From: an uncultured Oscillospiraceae bacterium
GTDB taxonomy: Bacteria > Bacillota > Clostridia > Oscillospirales > Ruminococcaceae
Direction of reading: 5' to 3'
Assembly (NCBI GenBank): GCA_910579125.1
Contig: CAJTTH010000007.1
Location: forward strand, 15,268 to 79,267
DNA: 64,000 bases
Shown: positions 42,535 through 51,663 of the stretch, piece by piece
Numbering within the stretch: position 1 is the stretch's first letter
How the letters are laid out: the number at the start of each line of letters is the position of its first letter
The notes under the pieces: model-generated
The model's database searches: none
The model's input: only the letters and a program-made list of their open reading frames with translations
Told to the model about the DNA's origin: nothing
Program-made: the position numbers and the translations under genes

Positions 42535-42675
42535 TATTGATCCGCCATTTCTCCATACTTCTCTGTCGGGAATGCTCCCGCCGCGCCGCCGTATGGTACG
42601 AACGCTGTGTCCCCTTGTTTGTTAAAGCTTAATAGTTGGAAATATAAAATAACGTTGGTGAATACCCCACATTAA

Positions 42676-42704
42676 ATAATACCACGATTTTCCCGAATTG
42701 TCAA
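42676..42704 (-). promoter_or_regulatory. Promoter of the PASTA kinase gene
   Basis: TTGACA and TATTAT on the minus strand with a 17-bp spacer, about 140 bases before the kinase start. Confidence 0.8.
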
Positions 42705-42804
42705 TATATCAGGAAAAACCGATTGGTAAAAAAGGCAAAATAAGCTACAAATAACACAAAATCCGAGAATTATTTCAAGTGATTTTTAACTATTCTTCGC
42801 TTAT

Positions 42805-42821
42805 TTTTCATAATATGAAAA
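42805..42821. promoter_or_regulatory. 17-bp palindrome in the phosphatase-kinase gap
   Basis: TTTTCATA-A-TATGAAAA is a perfect inverted repeat in the 346-base AT-rich gap, about 100 bases upstream of the kinase promoter. It could be an operator; nothing else coding was seen in this gap. Confidence 0.4.
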
Positions 42822-42880
42822 GTATAATACGAGGTAAATTTGTACAAACTAACAAATTTCACGATAAAGCAAAATACTTG

Positions 42881-43618
42881 TCAAGGCACGATAAGAGCGA
42901 CGGAAACATTGTCGTGACCGCCATTGTTGTTGGCATAATTTACCAGGTTATCGCAGCATTCCTCATACACGGAATCAAAGCAGATATCGAGGATATCCAT
43001 ATCATCGCCGTAAGCCGAAAGCCCGTCGCTGCACAACAGAACCATATCGCCCTCCGCCAACGGCAGCTCGAAGTAGTCCGGAGTTACGTCGCTCTCCGCA
43101 CCGATCGCACGTGTGATCTTATTGCGCTTTGGGTGATTTTTCGCCTGTTCCTCGGTGATCTCCCCTCTGTCCACCAGCTCACGGACGTGCGAATGATCCT
43201 TTGTGATCTGACGTATGCACTCGCTGTCGTCGTCGGTAAAAAGGTGATAGCCCCTGCTGTCGCCGACGTTGACGATATACGCTGTTCCGCCGAACGCTAT
43301 ACACGCGACGCAAGTCGTCCCCATAACCTCGTGAGAATGCATTTTCGCGGTATCCCAGACCACGTTGTTTGCCGCCACAACGCTTGTTATCAACAAGTTT
43401 CTGACAGAGTTTCTGCTCATATTCGCGGTGAAATTCTGCTTTATCCGCTCCGATATCAGATTCACGGCGAGTTTGCTCGCAAGACCACCCTCGCTCTCGC
43501 CGCCCATTCCGTCGCACAGCACCGCGGCACAAGCGGTCGGAGAAAGCATTTCACCCCATACGTTGTCCTGATTTTCCGTTCGGACAAGTCCTATATCCGT
43601 CTTTACAAAGACGTTCAT
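42881..43618 (-). CDS. prpC: PP2C-family Ser/Thr protein phosphatase (PrpC/Stp)
   Basis: Manganese-dependent phosphatase that reverses the PASTA kinase. About 245 aa. Metal-binding motifs are GLVRTENQDNVWGE, CDGMGGESEGGLAS, GDSRGYHLF, CSDGLSAY and the final GGHDNVSVALI. I start at the ATG at 43618 after GGTGGTG; the frame is open to 43672 but that part overlaps rlmN. Gene order rlmN-prpC-prkC-rsgA is conserved in Firmicutes. Confidence 0.95.
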   Translation of the reverse strand: MNVFVKTDIGLVRTENQDNVWGEMLSPTACAAVLCDGMGGESEGGLASKLAVNLISERIKQNFTANMSRNSVRNLLITSVVAANNVVWDTAKMHSHEVMGTTCVACIAFGGTAYIVNVGDSRGYHLFTDDDSECIRQITKDHSHVRELVDRGEITEEQAKNHPKRNKITRAIGAESDVTPDYFELPLAEGDMVLLCSDGLSAYGDDMDILDICFDSVYEECCDNLVNYANNNGGHDNVSVALIVP

Positions 43619-43668
43619 AATAACACCACCCGTATTTACAATGTAAAGTTTATAATCAACTAAAAAAA

Positions 43669-44697
43669 TCAATTTTCCGATTTAGCGTCACGGCGAAGCT
43701 GCCCGCAGGCTGCGTTGATGTCCGCGCCGAGCGTTCTGCGCACCGTTGCGTTGATACCCGCCGCGAGAAGCCTTTTTTGAAATCGTTCCACGTAGCGGCT
43801 CTTCCTGAATTCCCGTTCCGTTATCTCGTTTACCGGAATGAGGTTGACATGGCAGTTCCTTTTGTCGAGCAGCTTAATCAACTCGTCCGCGGAGCCGTCC
43901 GTGTCGTTCACTCCCTCTATCAGCGAATACTCAAAGCTGATCCGCCGACCCGTCGCCGCAAAATAGTCGTCGCACGCTTTCATTAACTTAACAAGATTGA
44001 ACCGGTTATTTATCGGCATTATCGCGCTCCGCCTTTCATCGGTCGCCGCGTGCAGCGAAATCGACAGCGTGACCCCGAGCTTCAACTCGGCGAGCCTGTA
44101 AATTTTATCTACAACACCGCACGTCGAAAGCGACAAATGCCGCAAGCTCATTCCCTCACCGTCGGAATTGAGTATCTGCAAAAATTTAACAACATTATCA
44201 AAATTATCCAGCGGCTCTCCGATACCCATAAGCACCACGCTGTCGACATGCCGTCCGCTGTTGCGCTCGCTCTCGTATATCTGCAAAAGCAGCTCGCTTG
44301 GCTCGAGGTTGCGCACCCAGCCGGCAATTGTAGACGCGCAGAAGCGGCAGCCCATTTTGCAGCCGACCTGTGTGGATATGCACAGACTGTTTCCGTGCTT
44401 GTACTCCATAAGAACCGTCTCGACCGCCTCACCGTCGGAAAGCCCATATAAATATTTTACCGTATTATCTATCCGACTTACAAGTCTTTTTTTGATTTTT
44501 AGTGACTTTATACAAAATTTTCTTGAAAGTTTCTCACGGAATTGTACAGAAAGATTACTCATTTGTGTAAAATCTGTTACTTTTTTTACGTGAAGCCAAT
44601 CGTAAATCTGCTTTGCACGAAAAGCCTTTTCTCCCATAGCACAAATCTCGTTTGTCAACTCGTCTCTTGTAAGGGATAATATGTCAATTTTTTCCAT
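43669..44697 (-). CDS. rlmN: 23S rRNA (adenine2503-C2)/tRNA methyltransferase RlmN
   Basis: Radical SAM enzyme that methylates A2503 of 23S rRNA and A37 of some tRNAs, 342 aa. The Fe-S motif is CKMGCRFCASTIAGW. SAM-binding glycines are in VLMGIGEPLDNFDNV, and the catalytic C-terminal Cys is in GADINAACGQLR. The N-terminal RNA-binding helices include FRAKQIYDWLHVKK. It lies between rsmB and the phosphatase, 8 bases after rsmB. Confidence 0.96.
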   Translation of the reverse strand: MEKIDILSLTRDELTNEICAMGEKAFRAKQIYDWLHVKKVTDFTQMSNLSVQFREKLSRKFCIKSLKIKKRLVSRIDNTVKYLYGLSDGEAVETVLMEYKHGNSLCISTQVGCKMGCRFCASTIAGWVRNLEPSELLLQIYESERNSGRHVDSVVLMGIGEPLDNFDNVVKFLQILNSDGEGMSLRHLSLSTCGVVDKIYRLAELKLGVTLSISLHAATDERRSAIMPINNRFNLVKLMKACDDYFAATGRRISFEYSLIEGVNDTDGSADELIKLLDKRNCHVNLIPVNEITEREFRKSRYVERFQKRLLAAGINATVRRTLGADINAACGQLRRDAKSEN

Positions 44698-44705
44698 AGA
44701 AACCT

Positions 44706-46025
44706 CTATTTAACGCGTCTGAAAGCCGCCGTAAAGAAGCCGTCGCCGCCGTCCTCCTCGGGAAAAAACGTCCGCATCGGGCTGTTCTCCGCGCCCGCAT
44801 AGGGAATAGGCTGCACTATCGGCGAGAACTCGGGGTGCGTGCTTGCGAACTCATGCGCCACACCGTCGTTCTCCGCGCGCGAGAGCGTACAGGTCGAGTA
44901 GACCAGCGTTCCTCCGACCTTGACGTACCTCGCCGAAACCTCCAGAATGGCCTTCTGCAAGCGCGGAAGCTCTTCAAATTCCTTCTCGTCCTTATACTTG
45001 ATCTCGGGCTTGCGGCGGATAACTCCCAGACCCGAGCACGGCACATCGCACAACACCCTGTCCGCCTGCGGCAGCTCCTCGTTGAACCTCGTCGCGTTGT
45101 TCTGCCGAGGCTCGACGATCCTCAGACCGAGTCTTTCCGCGCCCTTTGCAATAAGCCCCGTGCGTCCGTCGTACAAGTCCATGGCGATTACGCGGCCGTT
45201 ATTGCCCATTATCTCCGCCATTGTAAACGATTTACCACCCGGAGCTGCGCAAATATCCAACACCGTCTCATTGACTATCGGTTTTAGCGTCAGACAACAA
45301 AGCTGGCTTGATACGTCCTGAACATGGAAAAGCCCTTTCTTGTACGCATCGGAGCGCTCTATGTCTCCCGTTTTCTCAAGTCTCACGCACCCCGACAGCC
45401 GAGGATTTACAGACGCTTTTACGCCCTCTTTTTTCAGCAATTTAACCAATTCGTCGTCCGTAACTTTGGTAGTATTTACCCTGGCGTAAATCGGCGGTGC
45501 GCCCAACGACGCTTTCAATGCCTTGACTGCGAAGTCCTCGCCGTACTCCTCTGTCCATTTACGCGTTATCCATTGCGGACAGGAGTACTCAATGGAGAGC
45601 CTTTCCGACGTTGACATTCCATCGTAGTTCACCGTTTTTCCGTTTCTTATAAAGTTTCGGAGCATTCCGTTCACAAAGCCCTGCACGCTAAACAAACGTA
45701 GTTTCTTGCAGAGCTTCACGCTCTCGTTGACCGCCGCGCTCTCCGGTACGGAGGGCATATACAGAATTTGGTAAAATCCCGCACGTAGTATTACTGCAGC
45801 GGTTTGCTCTATCTTTTCAAACGGCACTCTGCTGTTCTGCCGAATAATGTAGTCCAACGTCATCTTCCGCTCGGTCACGCCGTAAAACAGCGCTGCCGCA
45901 AACGCCTTGTCGCGCTCGGACAAACCCGATTCCGTCAGCGCGCCGTCCAGCAGAATATTGGAATATGTTTCGCTGCTTTCCATTTTCAGCAGCAGTTTGA
46001 TGGCCGTAAGCCGAGCATCCGCCAT
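44706..46025 (-). CDS. rsmB: 16S rRNA (cytosine967-C5)-methyltransferase RsmB
   Basis: About 439 aa. The N-terminal NusB-like domain includes RDKAFAAALFYGVTERKMTL. The C-terminal SAM methyltransferase has LDICAAPGGKSFTMAEIMGN, DVPCSGLGVIRRKPEIK with the catalytic PCS, and YSTCTLSRAEND with the second cysteine. The ATG at 46025 has GGAGGTGGG upstream, which is better than the upstream frame to 46073. Between fmt and this gene there is an unusual A-tract-rich gap. Confidence 0.95.
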   Translation of the reverse strand: MADARLTAIKLLLKMESSETYSNILLDGALTESGLSERDKAFAAALFYGVTERKMTLDYIIRQNSRVPFEKIEQTAAVILRAGFYQILYMPSVPESAAVNESVKLCKKLRLFSVQGFVNGMLRNFIRNGKTVNYDGMSTSERLSIEYSCPQWITRKWTEEYGEDFAVKALKASLGAPPIYARVNTTKVTDDELVKLLKKEGVKASVNPRLSGCVRLEKTGDIERSDAYKKGLFHVQDVSSQLCCLTLKPIVNETVLDICAAPGGKSFTMAEIMGNNGRVIAMDLYDGRTGLIAKGAERLGLRIVEPRQNNATRFNEELPQADRVLCDVPCSGLGVIRRKPEIKYKDEKEFEELPRLQKAILEVSARYVKVGGTLVYSTCTLSRAENDGVAHEFASTHPEFSPIVQPIPYAGAENSPMRTFFPEEDGGDGFFTAAFRRVK

Positions 46026-46085
46026 TGCGTTATCCCACCTCCGAAAAGTCATAAAAAATCTATAAAAGCACACACTTTTTTCAAC

Positions 46086-46250
46086 AAAAAAACAAGAGAT
46101 TTTTCAAGTGCGAAAATGACCTAAAAAAATATTGATATGAGCTCTAAAAACCGCTTAACAAAGCAGCATATTAAGCCTTAAAAAATGCGAAAAAGTCTCA
46201 AAAAAAGACAGAAAAAATGTTCAAAAAAGCTATCGAAAACCACGAAAAAA
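46086..46250. other. Phased A-tracts, predicted bent DNA between fmt and rsmB
   Basis: A-runs on the plus strand begin at about 46180, 46190, 46200, 46212, 46223, 46236 and 46245, i.e. every 9-13 bp, close to one helical turn. Further runs lie at 46086, 46113, 46123 and 46146. DNA of this kind is intrinsically curved. No coding frame was seen in the gap 46026-46271. Confidence 0.6.
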
Positions 46251-46271
46251 GCGCCGCTGAAATTTCTGTAA

Positions 46272-47222
46272 TTATACGCCCAAAACCGTGCGCTCCGAAA
46301 GCCTCTTGCCGCGCAGAAAAGCCTCGGTCGCCATACGCTTTCCGCCCTCATGCTGTACCTCGGTTAATTCGATGCAAACACCATCTCCACACACCACCGC
46401 AAATGAACCCGCATCGGCGATCGAACCCGCCGGCAGCTCGCTCGTCCGCTCCGTCAGCCTTGAACGGTACACCTTGAGCCGCTTCCCGTCCAGAAACGTG
46501 TAGCAGCACGGCACGTCCGCCATGGCGCGAATGAGGTCATAGACCCGTTTCGCGGGCAGCGTGAAGTCAAGATTCAGTTCCTCTTTTGTGATCATCTTCG
46601 CGTAACTTGGCTCGCGGCAGTATTCCTGTGCGGAGAAGACCGCTGTCTCGTTTTGCAGCCGCACAAGCGTCTCGGCGATAAGTTCTCCGCTTATCTGCGA
46701 AAGCTCTGCGGAAAGCTCCGTGCCTGTCATTTCGGGCGTTATTACAACGTCGCGCCGCATAATAACGTCGCCCGTGTCAAGACCCTCGTCCATTTTCATG
46801 GTGCAAAGGCTCGTCTCGGTCTCGCCGTCCTGAATACAACGCTGGATAGGCGCTGCGCCGCGGTATTTCGGCAGACGCGAAGCGTGCGCGTTAATGCAGC
46901 CGAACCTCGGCAGCTCCAGAATTTCCTTTGGCAGTATTTGTCCGTAGGCCACGACGATTATTGCGTCAGGAGCTATTTCTTTAAGCACCCGCAGCGACTC
47001 CTCCGCGTCCTCGCCCTTGCGCAGCGAGCGCGGCTGATACACAGGAATGCTATTGTTGACCGCATAGTCCTTTACCGGCGAAGTCATTATCTGCTTGCCG
47101 CGGTTCTTGGGCTTATCGGGCTGCGTAAACACCGCGCAGATCTCGTTGCCAAGCTCGTTGAGCACCCGCAACGAGTTCACCGAGAATTCGGGAGTACCCA
47201 TAAAAACCAGTCTCATCTTCAT
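46272..47222 (-). CDS. fmt: Methionyl-tRNA formyltransferase
   Basis: Adds the formyl group to initiator Met-tRNA, 316 aa. Conserved parts are LVFMGTPEFSVNSLRVL, AYGQILPKEILELPRFGCIN, the catalytic Asn/His region NAHASRLPKYRGAAPIQRCI and MDEGLDTGDVIMR. The C-terminal domain with KRLKVYRS binds the tRNA. The start overlaps the upstream def stop (ATGA), with GGAGG upstream. Formylation and deformylation genes are coupled here. Confidence 0.96.
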   Translation of the reverse strand: MKMRLVFMGTPEFSVNSLRVLNELGNEICAVFTQPDKPKNRGKQIMTSPVKDYAVNNSIPVYQPRSLRKGEDAEESLRVLKEIAPDAIIVVAYGQILPKEILELPRFGCINAHASRLPKYRGAAPIQRCIQDGETETSLCTMKMDEGLDTGDVIMRRDVVITPEMTGTELSAELSQISGELIAETLVRLQNETAVFSAQEYCREPSYAKMITKEELNLDFTLPAKRVYDLIRAMADVPCCYTFLDGKRLKVYRSRLTERTSELPAGSIADAGSFAVVCGDGVCIELTEVQHEGGKRMATEAFLRGKRLSERTVLGV

Positions 47223-47683
47223 TGCTTATCCTCCTCTTCCTCGACCCACTCAATCACCTTATCCTCGAACAATATGCCGTTCAGGTGGTCGATCTCGTGG
47301 CTGAACGCCCTCGCGAGCAGCTCCTTGCCCTTGAACTTCACCTGTCTCCCGAAACGATCCATAGCCTTGACACGAACGTGTCCCGGGCGCTGCACTATGC
47401 CGCGCTTTCCCTCACAGGAAAGGCAGCCCTCAGGTTCAAACTGTCTGCCGCGCATCGAGGTGATGACGGGATTCACAAGCTCAATACGTCCGTTTCCGAC
47501 GTCGATAACGACGACCCGCTTAAGCACGCCTATCTGCGGCGCGGCAAGCCCTATTCCGTCCGCGTCGACCATGGTCTCGTACATATCGTCAAGCAGTTCT
47601 ACCAGTTCCTTGTCAAACCGCGTTACCTCCGCGCATTCCTCGCGCAGAACGGGATCGCCGAATTTAAGGATATCGCGTATCAT
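47219..47683 (-). CDS. def: Peptide deformylase, second tandem copy
   Basis: Iron-dependent enzyme that removes the formyl group from new proteins, 154 aa. All three motifs are intact: GIGLAAPQIG, EGCLSCEG, and HEIDHLNG with the metal histidines. The C-terminal end is short and acidic (EEEEDKQ). The start overlaps the previous deformylase stop by 4 bases, and its own stop overlaps fmt, so three genes are translationally coupled. Confidence 0.95.
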   Translation of the reverse strand: MIRDILKFGDPVLREECAEVTRFDKELVELLDDMYETMVDADGIGLAAPQIGVLKRVVVIDVGNGRIELVNPVITSMRGRQFEPEGCLSCEGKRGIVQRPGHVRVKAMDRFGRQVKFKGKELLARAFSHEIDHLNGILFEDKVIEWVEEEEDKQ

Positions 47684-48156
47684 TTTATTCCCTCCACGCG
47701 TTTGGGAATTACCTGTTTAACTCTGTCGGTGAACAAAATTCCCTCAAGATGATCACACTCATGGCAAATCGCGCGCGCCAACAAGCCCTCTCCCTTAACA
47801 ACAAACTCATTGCCGTGACGGTCGAACGCCTTGACCTTGACTTTCATCGGACGCTCCACCTCGCACCATTCGCCCGGCGCGGACAGACAGCCCTCGTTGC
47901 CGCTTTGAATTCCCGATTGTTCGATGATAACAGGATTTACAAGCTCGATCGTTCCCTTTCCGTCTCGAATGTCTATCACCACTGCGCGACGGAGCAGACC
48001 GACCTGCGGCGCGGCAAGACCAACTCCATCGGCGCTTAGAAGCGTCTCCGTCATATCGTCCAGCAATATTCCGAGTTTCTCGTCAAAATTCGTGACCTCT
48101 CTGCATTTTTTTCGGAGAACGTCCTCCCCGAACCGAACAATCTCTCTTAAAGCCAT
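47680..48156 (-). CDS. def: Peptide deformylase, first tandem copy
   Basis: 158 aa, a paralogue of the neighbouring deformylase with roughly half the residues shared by eye. Motifs are GVGLAAPQVG, EGCLSAPGEW, and HECDHLEG, where Cys replaces the usual Ile between the metal histidines' Glu and Asp. The catalytic Glu and both His are present, so it should be active. It lies 15 bases after priA. Two adjacent def genes are unusual; they may differ in metal use, substrate or inhibitor sensitivity. Confidence 0.95.
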   Translation of the reverse strand: MALREIVRFGEDVLRKKCREVTNFDEKLGILLDDMTETLLSADGVGLAAPQVGLLRRAVVIDIRDGKGTIELVNPVIIEQSGIQSGNEGCLSAPGEWCEVERPMKVKVKAFDRHGNEFVVKGEGLLARAICHECDHLEGILFTDRVKQVIPKRVEGIK

Positions 48157-48171
48157 ATTCTTTCCTCTCTT

Positions 48172-50577
48172 TTATTCAACATTCCCGTTTATATCTGCGT
48201 AAAAACTTACATTTTCAAAGGACTTGTCTCCGTAAGCCCGTTTTAGAACCGTTCCGACGACCTCTCTGAGTGTCCTGCTGTTTTTGCATTTAATTATCAG
48301 ATGATATCGGTACCGTCCGTTTATACGTCCGACGGTGTTGGGCGCGGGTCCGAGAATGCGCATGGGAACGCGCTCCCCATAGGGCTTTGCGGTCTCCGTC
48401 AGCATACCCGCGAACTTTCTTGCCGCCGCGCGGCAGCGTTCGTTCTCCAACGATGAAAACCCGAATGTTACCAGATCGCAGAACGGCGGATAAAACTGTG
48501 CCTCACGAAGCGAAATTTCCTCCGCGTAGAAGTCGGGATAATTCTGGTTTGCCGCCAGATTTATCACATAATGCTCAGGTGAAAACGTTTGCAGCAGTGC
48601 CCTGCCTTTTTTTCCGCCGCGTCCCGACCGCCCGACCACTTGTGTTATCAGCGAAAACGTTCGCTCATAAGCCCGAAAATCGGCGGCGTAAAGCGAATTG
48701 TCGATCTTCAGCACCCCGACGAGCGTAACGTTCGGGAAATCCAACCCCTTGGCTATCATCTGCGTGCCGACCATTATATCGTATTCACCCTCCGCAAACG
48801 CCCTGAACTTGCGTTCAAACGCGTTCTTCGTGGAGGTCGTGTCCGCGTCCATGCGCAGTATACGCGCTTCGGGGAACATCTGTGCCAGCTCGTCCTCGAT
48901 AAGCTGCGTGCCCTCGCCCTTCATATTGAAGAACCGCCCGCCGCATTTCGGACAAACCGTGTCAATCCGTCTCATATAGCCGCAGTAATGGCATATCACG
49001 CAGCCGTTTGCTTTGTGATAGGTCAGCGGCAGCGCGCAATTGGGGCAGTCAAGCGGCTTTCCGCAGGCAAGGCAGCGCACGCTCGTGTGATAGCCGCGCC
49101 TGTTCAGCAGCAGAATCGACTGCTCACCGCGCTCCAGATTGCTTTCCAGTTCGCCCAGCAACGACATCGAAAACGTGGACATATTGCCGTTTTGACGCTC
49201 CTCCTGCATATTTATGATGTACACCTCGGGAAGCACTGCGTTATTATAGCGCTCGTCGATCTCGAACAGCGAATACCGCCCGATCTTCGCGTTGTAGCAG
49301 CTCTCCAGCGACGGAGTTGCCGACGCGAGCAGCAGCAGCGACCGATGTGCAAAGCAGCGCTGTTTCGCGAGCTCGCGCGCGTGATAACGCGGAGTGCTCT
49401 CGGACTTGTAGGAGCTTTCGCCCTCCTCGTCGATAACGATTATCCCCAGATCAGACACCGGCGCGAACACCGCGCTGCGCGTTCCGATAACGATACGCGC
49501 CCTGCCCTCGCGGATACGGCGGTACTCGTCCGCACGTTCCCCGAGTGAAAGCGAGCTGTGCATTACCGCGACTTCATCGCCGAAAAGCGCCCTGAACTTA
49601 TTCACCATCTGCGGCGTAAGCGATATCTCGGGAACGAGCATAATGGCGCTCTGACCGCGTTTCAGGGCTTCGTTTATAAGCCGTATGAACACCGAGGTCT
49701 TTCCGCTGCCCGTAACACCGCGCAACAGTGCGCAGCGCGGTTCGCCACACCGCATAAGCGCGAGCAGTCCGTCAAAAATTTCCTGCTGCTTCGGCGAGAA
49801 CACTATGCTCTCGGGACTTTCGGTCGCCTTTGCGCCGCTCTCCGTACGGAAAACAACGTTTTCGTAACGCTCCAGAACGTTCTTCTCGACAAGCCGCTTT
49901 ACGACCGCTGGAGTTACCGCGCATTCATAGCAGACCTCGTGCAGCGACGCCGCCTCGGCAGTCTCCAGAAACGCGATCACCGCACGCTGTTTCGCCGTTG
50001 GCTTCGGCAGCTCGACCTCGGGGCAAAGCCGCAGCATGGTCACGCTTTCGTCGCCGATCTTACGCTTGGCGACGCTTTCCTCAATTAGAGCGCCCTTTAC
50101 GGCGAGTGACTTCACCAACGCGGAATTAGCCGCTATCAGCGCCGAAAACGCGTTCTTATCGGCTTTTTTGAGGATCTCAAGCAGTCCGCGCTCCTTATCC
50201 GACAATTCGCCCGAAAAATCCTCCGCGAGCTTGAAGCCGCTTTTCAGCGAGAACCCCAGACCCGGCGGCAGCAGCGCGCGAAACGCGTCGTAATAGGTGC
50301 AGAACGTGTTTTCGCTTATCCACGCGCAGAGGTTCATCAGCTCCTCCGAGAGCACGGGTTGGCCGTCGATAACAAAGTCGACAGACTTTACCTTACCCTC
50401 GGGAGGCTCGGCGCTCACCCCGAAAACCACGCCAATGCGCTTTCGGTTGCCGCGTCCGAACGGCACAACGACGCGAACACCGCGCGTTACCGAATTTTCA
50501 AGTACTACAGGAATTTCATACGAAAACAGCATATCGAACGCGTAGAGCGTGTTTTCAACCGCGACTTGTGCTATCAA
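48172..50577 (-). CDS. priA: Primosomal replication restart helicase PriA
   Basis: 3'-5' helicase that reloads the replisome at stalled forks, 801 aa. Helicase motifs are LLRGVTGSGKTSVFIRLI, VIDEEGESSYKSESTPRYHA (DEEG rather than DEEH), and LLNRRGYHTSVRC. The zinc cysteines are in CLACGKPLDCPNCALPL and CHYCGYMRRIDTVCPKCGG. An N-terminal fork-binding domain and the C-terminal tail are normal. The start overlaps the gmk stop by 4 bases. Confidence 0.96.
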   Translation of the reverse strand: MIAQVAVENTLYAFDMLFSYEIPVVLENSVTRGVRVVVPFGRGNRKRIGVVFGVSAEPPEGKVKSVDFVIDGQPVLSEELMNLCAWISENTFCTYYDAFRALLPPGLGFSLKSGFKLAEDFSGELSDKERGLLEILKKADKNAFSALIAANSALVKSLAVKGALIEESVAKRKIGDESVTMLRLCPEVELPKPTAKQRAVIAFLETAEAASLHEVCYECAVTPAVVKRLVEKNVLERYENVVFRTESGAKATESPESIVFSPKQQEIFDGLLALMRCGEPRCALLRGVTGSGKTSVFIRLINEALKRGQSAIMLVPEISLTPQMVNKFRALFGDEVAVMHSSLSLGERADEYRRIREGRARIVIGTRSAVFAPVSDLGIIVIDEEGESSYKSESTPRYHARELAKQRCFAHRSLLLLASATPSLESCYNAKIGRYSLFEIDERYNNAVLPEVYIINMQEERQNGNMSTFSMSLLGELESNLERGEQSILLLNRRGYHTSVRCLACGKPLDCPNCALPLTYHKANGCVICHYCGYMRRIDTVCPKCGGRFFNMKGEGTQLIEDELAQMFPEARILRMDADTTSTKNAFERKFRAFAEGEYDIMVGTQMIAKGLDFPNVTLVGVLKIDNSLYAADFRAYERTFSLITQVVGRSGRGGKKGRALLQTFSPEHYVINLAANQNYPDFYAEEISLREAQFYPPFCDLVTFGFSSLENERCRAAARKFAGMLTETAKPYGERVPMRILGPAPNTVGRINGRYRYHLIIKCKNSRTLREVVGTVLKRAYGDKSFENVSFYADINGNVE

Positions 50578-51191
50578 GCGTCCTCGCCCTTTTCAAAGCC
50601 GTTCAGCAGAGCGTCATTGCGCGAACGTCTCAGCTTTTCGGCGCGAAGCACTGCCAAAAGATCGTCCACGGCCTCGTCCAGCTTGTCGTTGACGATAAGG
50701 TAATCGTAATTTTTCGCGTACCCTATCTCTGTGCGTGCCTGTCGAGTGCGCTCGATAATTTTCTCCTCGCTCTCAGTGCCGCGGTCGCGCAGACGCTTCT
50801 CAAGAACTTCCCATGACGGCGGCAGTATGAACACCAGACAAGCCTCGGGGAACAGACGGCGGATATTCATAGCGCCCTCCACCTCGATTTTAAGTATAGC
50901 GTCCTTGCCCCGCTCTATCAGGTCGTTCACGCTTTTGCGGAGCGTTCCGTAATAATTTCCGCAATACTCGGTGTATTCGAGAACCTCCTTTTCGTCGATT
51001 TTCCGCTCAAATTCCTCACGCGTAAGAAAATGATAGTGAACGCCGTTCACCTCGCCCTCGCGCGGAGAACGTGTCGTCGCGGAAACAGCATATCCCGCGC
51101 TGTCCGTTTTCTTGAAAAGCCCGTTAAGTATCGTGTCCTTTCCGCACCCCGCGGGCGCGGACACCACAAACAAAAGCCCCTCTTCCGCCAT
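50574..51191 (-). CDS. gmk: Guanylate kinase
   Basis: Phosphorylates GMP to GDP, about 205 aa. The P-loop is VVSAPAGCGKDTILNGL, and the GMP-binding residues are in SATTRSPREGEVNGVHYHFL and EYTEYCGNYYGT. The lid has RLRDRGTESEEKI. I use the ATG at 51191 after GGGGGT; the frame is open to 51221, which overlaps remA. It is directly followed by priA; rpoZ and coaBC, often found between them, are absent here. Confidence 0.95.
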   Translation of the reverse strand: MAEEGLLFVVSAPAGCGKDTILNGLFKKTDSAGYAVSATTRSPREGEVNGVHYHFLTREEFERKIDEKEVLEYTEYCGNYYGTLRKSVNDLIERGKDAILKIEVEGAMNIRRLFPEACLVFILPPSWEVLEKRLRDRGTESEEKIIERTRQARTEIGYAKNYDYLIVNDKLDEAVDDLLAVLRAEKLRRSRNDALLNGFEKGEDA

Positions 51192-51210
51192 AGCAATACC
51201 CCCTGTAAAG

Positions 51211-51453
51211 TTACCCCGCATTATCGGTTTTGCCGATGATCGTCTCGGGCTGGAGCGCCGAGAGAATGACGTGTCCGCTGTCGCACACGATAACGGAGCG
51301 CGTTTTTCGTCCGCAGGTAGCGTCGATCGCGGTGCCGCCGTCTTTAGCGACCTGTACTATGCGCTTTACGGGAGCCGCGTCTGGGCTTACCACAGCCACG
51401 ATCTTATCCGCGTTTACAGCGTTGCCGAACCCGATATTCAAGAGACGCATCAT
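51211..51453 (-). CDS. remA: Extracellular matrix regulator RemA (DUF370)
   Basis: DNA-binding protein that controls biofilm matrix and osmotic genes in Bacillus; in Clostridia its targets are not known. 80 aa. The family signature LLNIGFGNAVNADKIVAVVS followed by DATCGRKTRSVIVCDSGHVI and LSALQPETI is complete. GGGAGG lies upstream of ATGATG, so either Met may be the start. It opens the remA-gmk-priA operon, whose promoter is at 51486-51514. Confidence 0.94.
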   Translation of the reverse strand: MMRLLNIGFGNAVNADKIVAVVSPDAAPVKRIVQVAKDGGTAIDATCGRKTRSVIVCDSGHVILSALQPETIIGKTDNAG

Positions 51454-51485
51454 TCTCTACCTCCCTACTATAAACATATATTTTA

Positions 51486-51514
51486 ATTATATCACATTTG
51501 CCGAAAAAAATCAA
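51486..51514 (-). promoter_or_regulatory. Promoter of the remA operon
   Basis: TTGATT and TATAAT on the minus strand, spacer 17 bp, about 33 bases before remA. Confidence 0.8.
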
Positions 51515-51537
51515 TACAATTTTTTTCAAAAAACCTC

Positions 51538-51566
51538 TTGACAAATTTCGGGTTATGTGATATAAT
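51538..51566 (+). promoter_or_regulatory. Promoter of tRNA-Thr
   Basis: TTGACA (51538-51543) and TATAAT (51561-51566) with a 17-bp spacer. It diverges from the remA promoter. Confidence 0.9.
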
Positions 51567-51587
51567 AATATCGTTGCAGTGATAAGT

Positions 51588-51663
51588 GCTGTTATAGCTC
51601 AGTTGGTAGAGCACATCCTTGGTAAGGATGAGGTCATCAGTTCGACTCTGATTAACAGCTCCA
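51588..51663 (+). tRNA. tRNA-Thr (anticodon GGT)
   Basis: A full cloverleaf is visible: acceptor GCTGTTA/TAACAGC, D arm GCTC...GAGC, anticodon stem CATCC/GGATG with loop TTGGTAA (anticodon GGT), and T arm ATCAG-TTCGACT-CTGAT. Discriminator T and an encoded CCA follow. It reads ACC and ACT codons. It has its own promoter and terminator. Confidence 0.97.

Noticed and set aside
48589..49548. Plus-strand open frame of 319 codons
   Set aside because: Antisense to priA, whose helicase and zinc motifs are intact.
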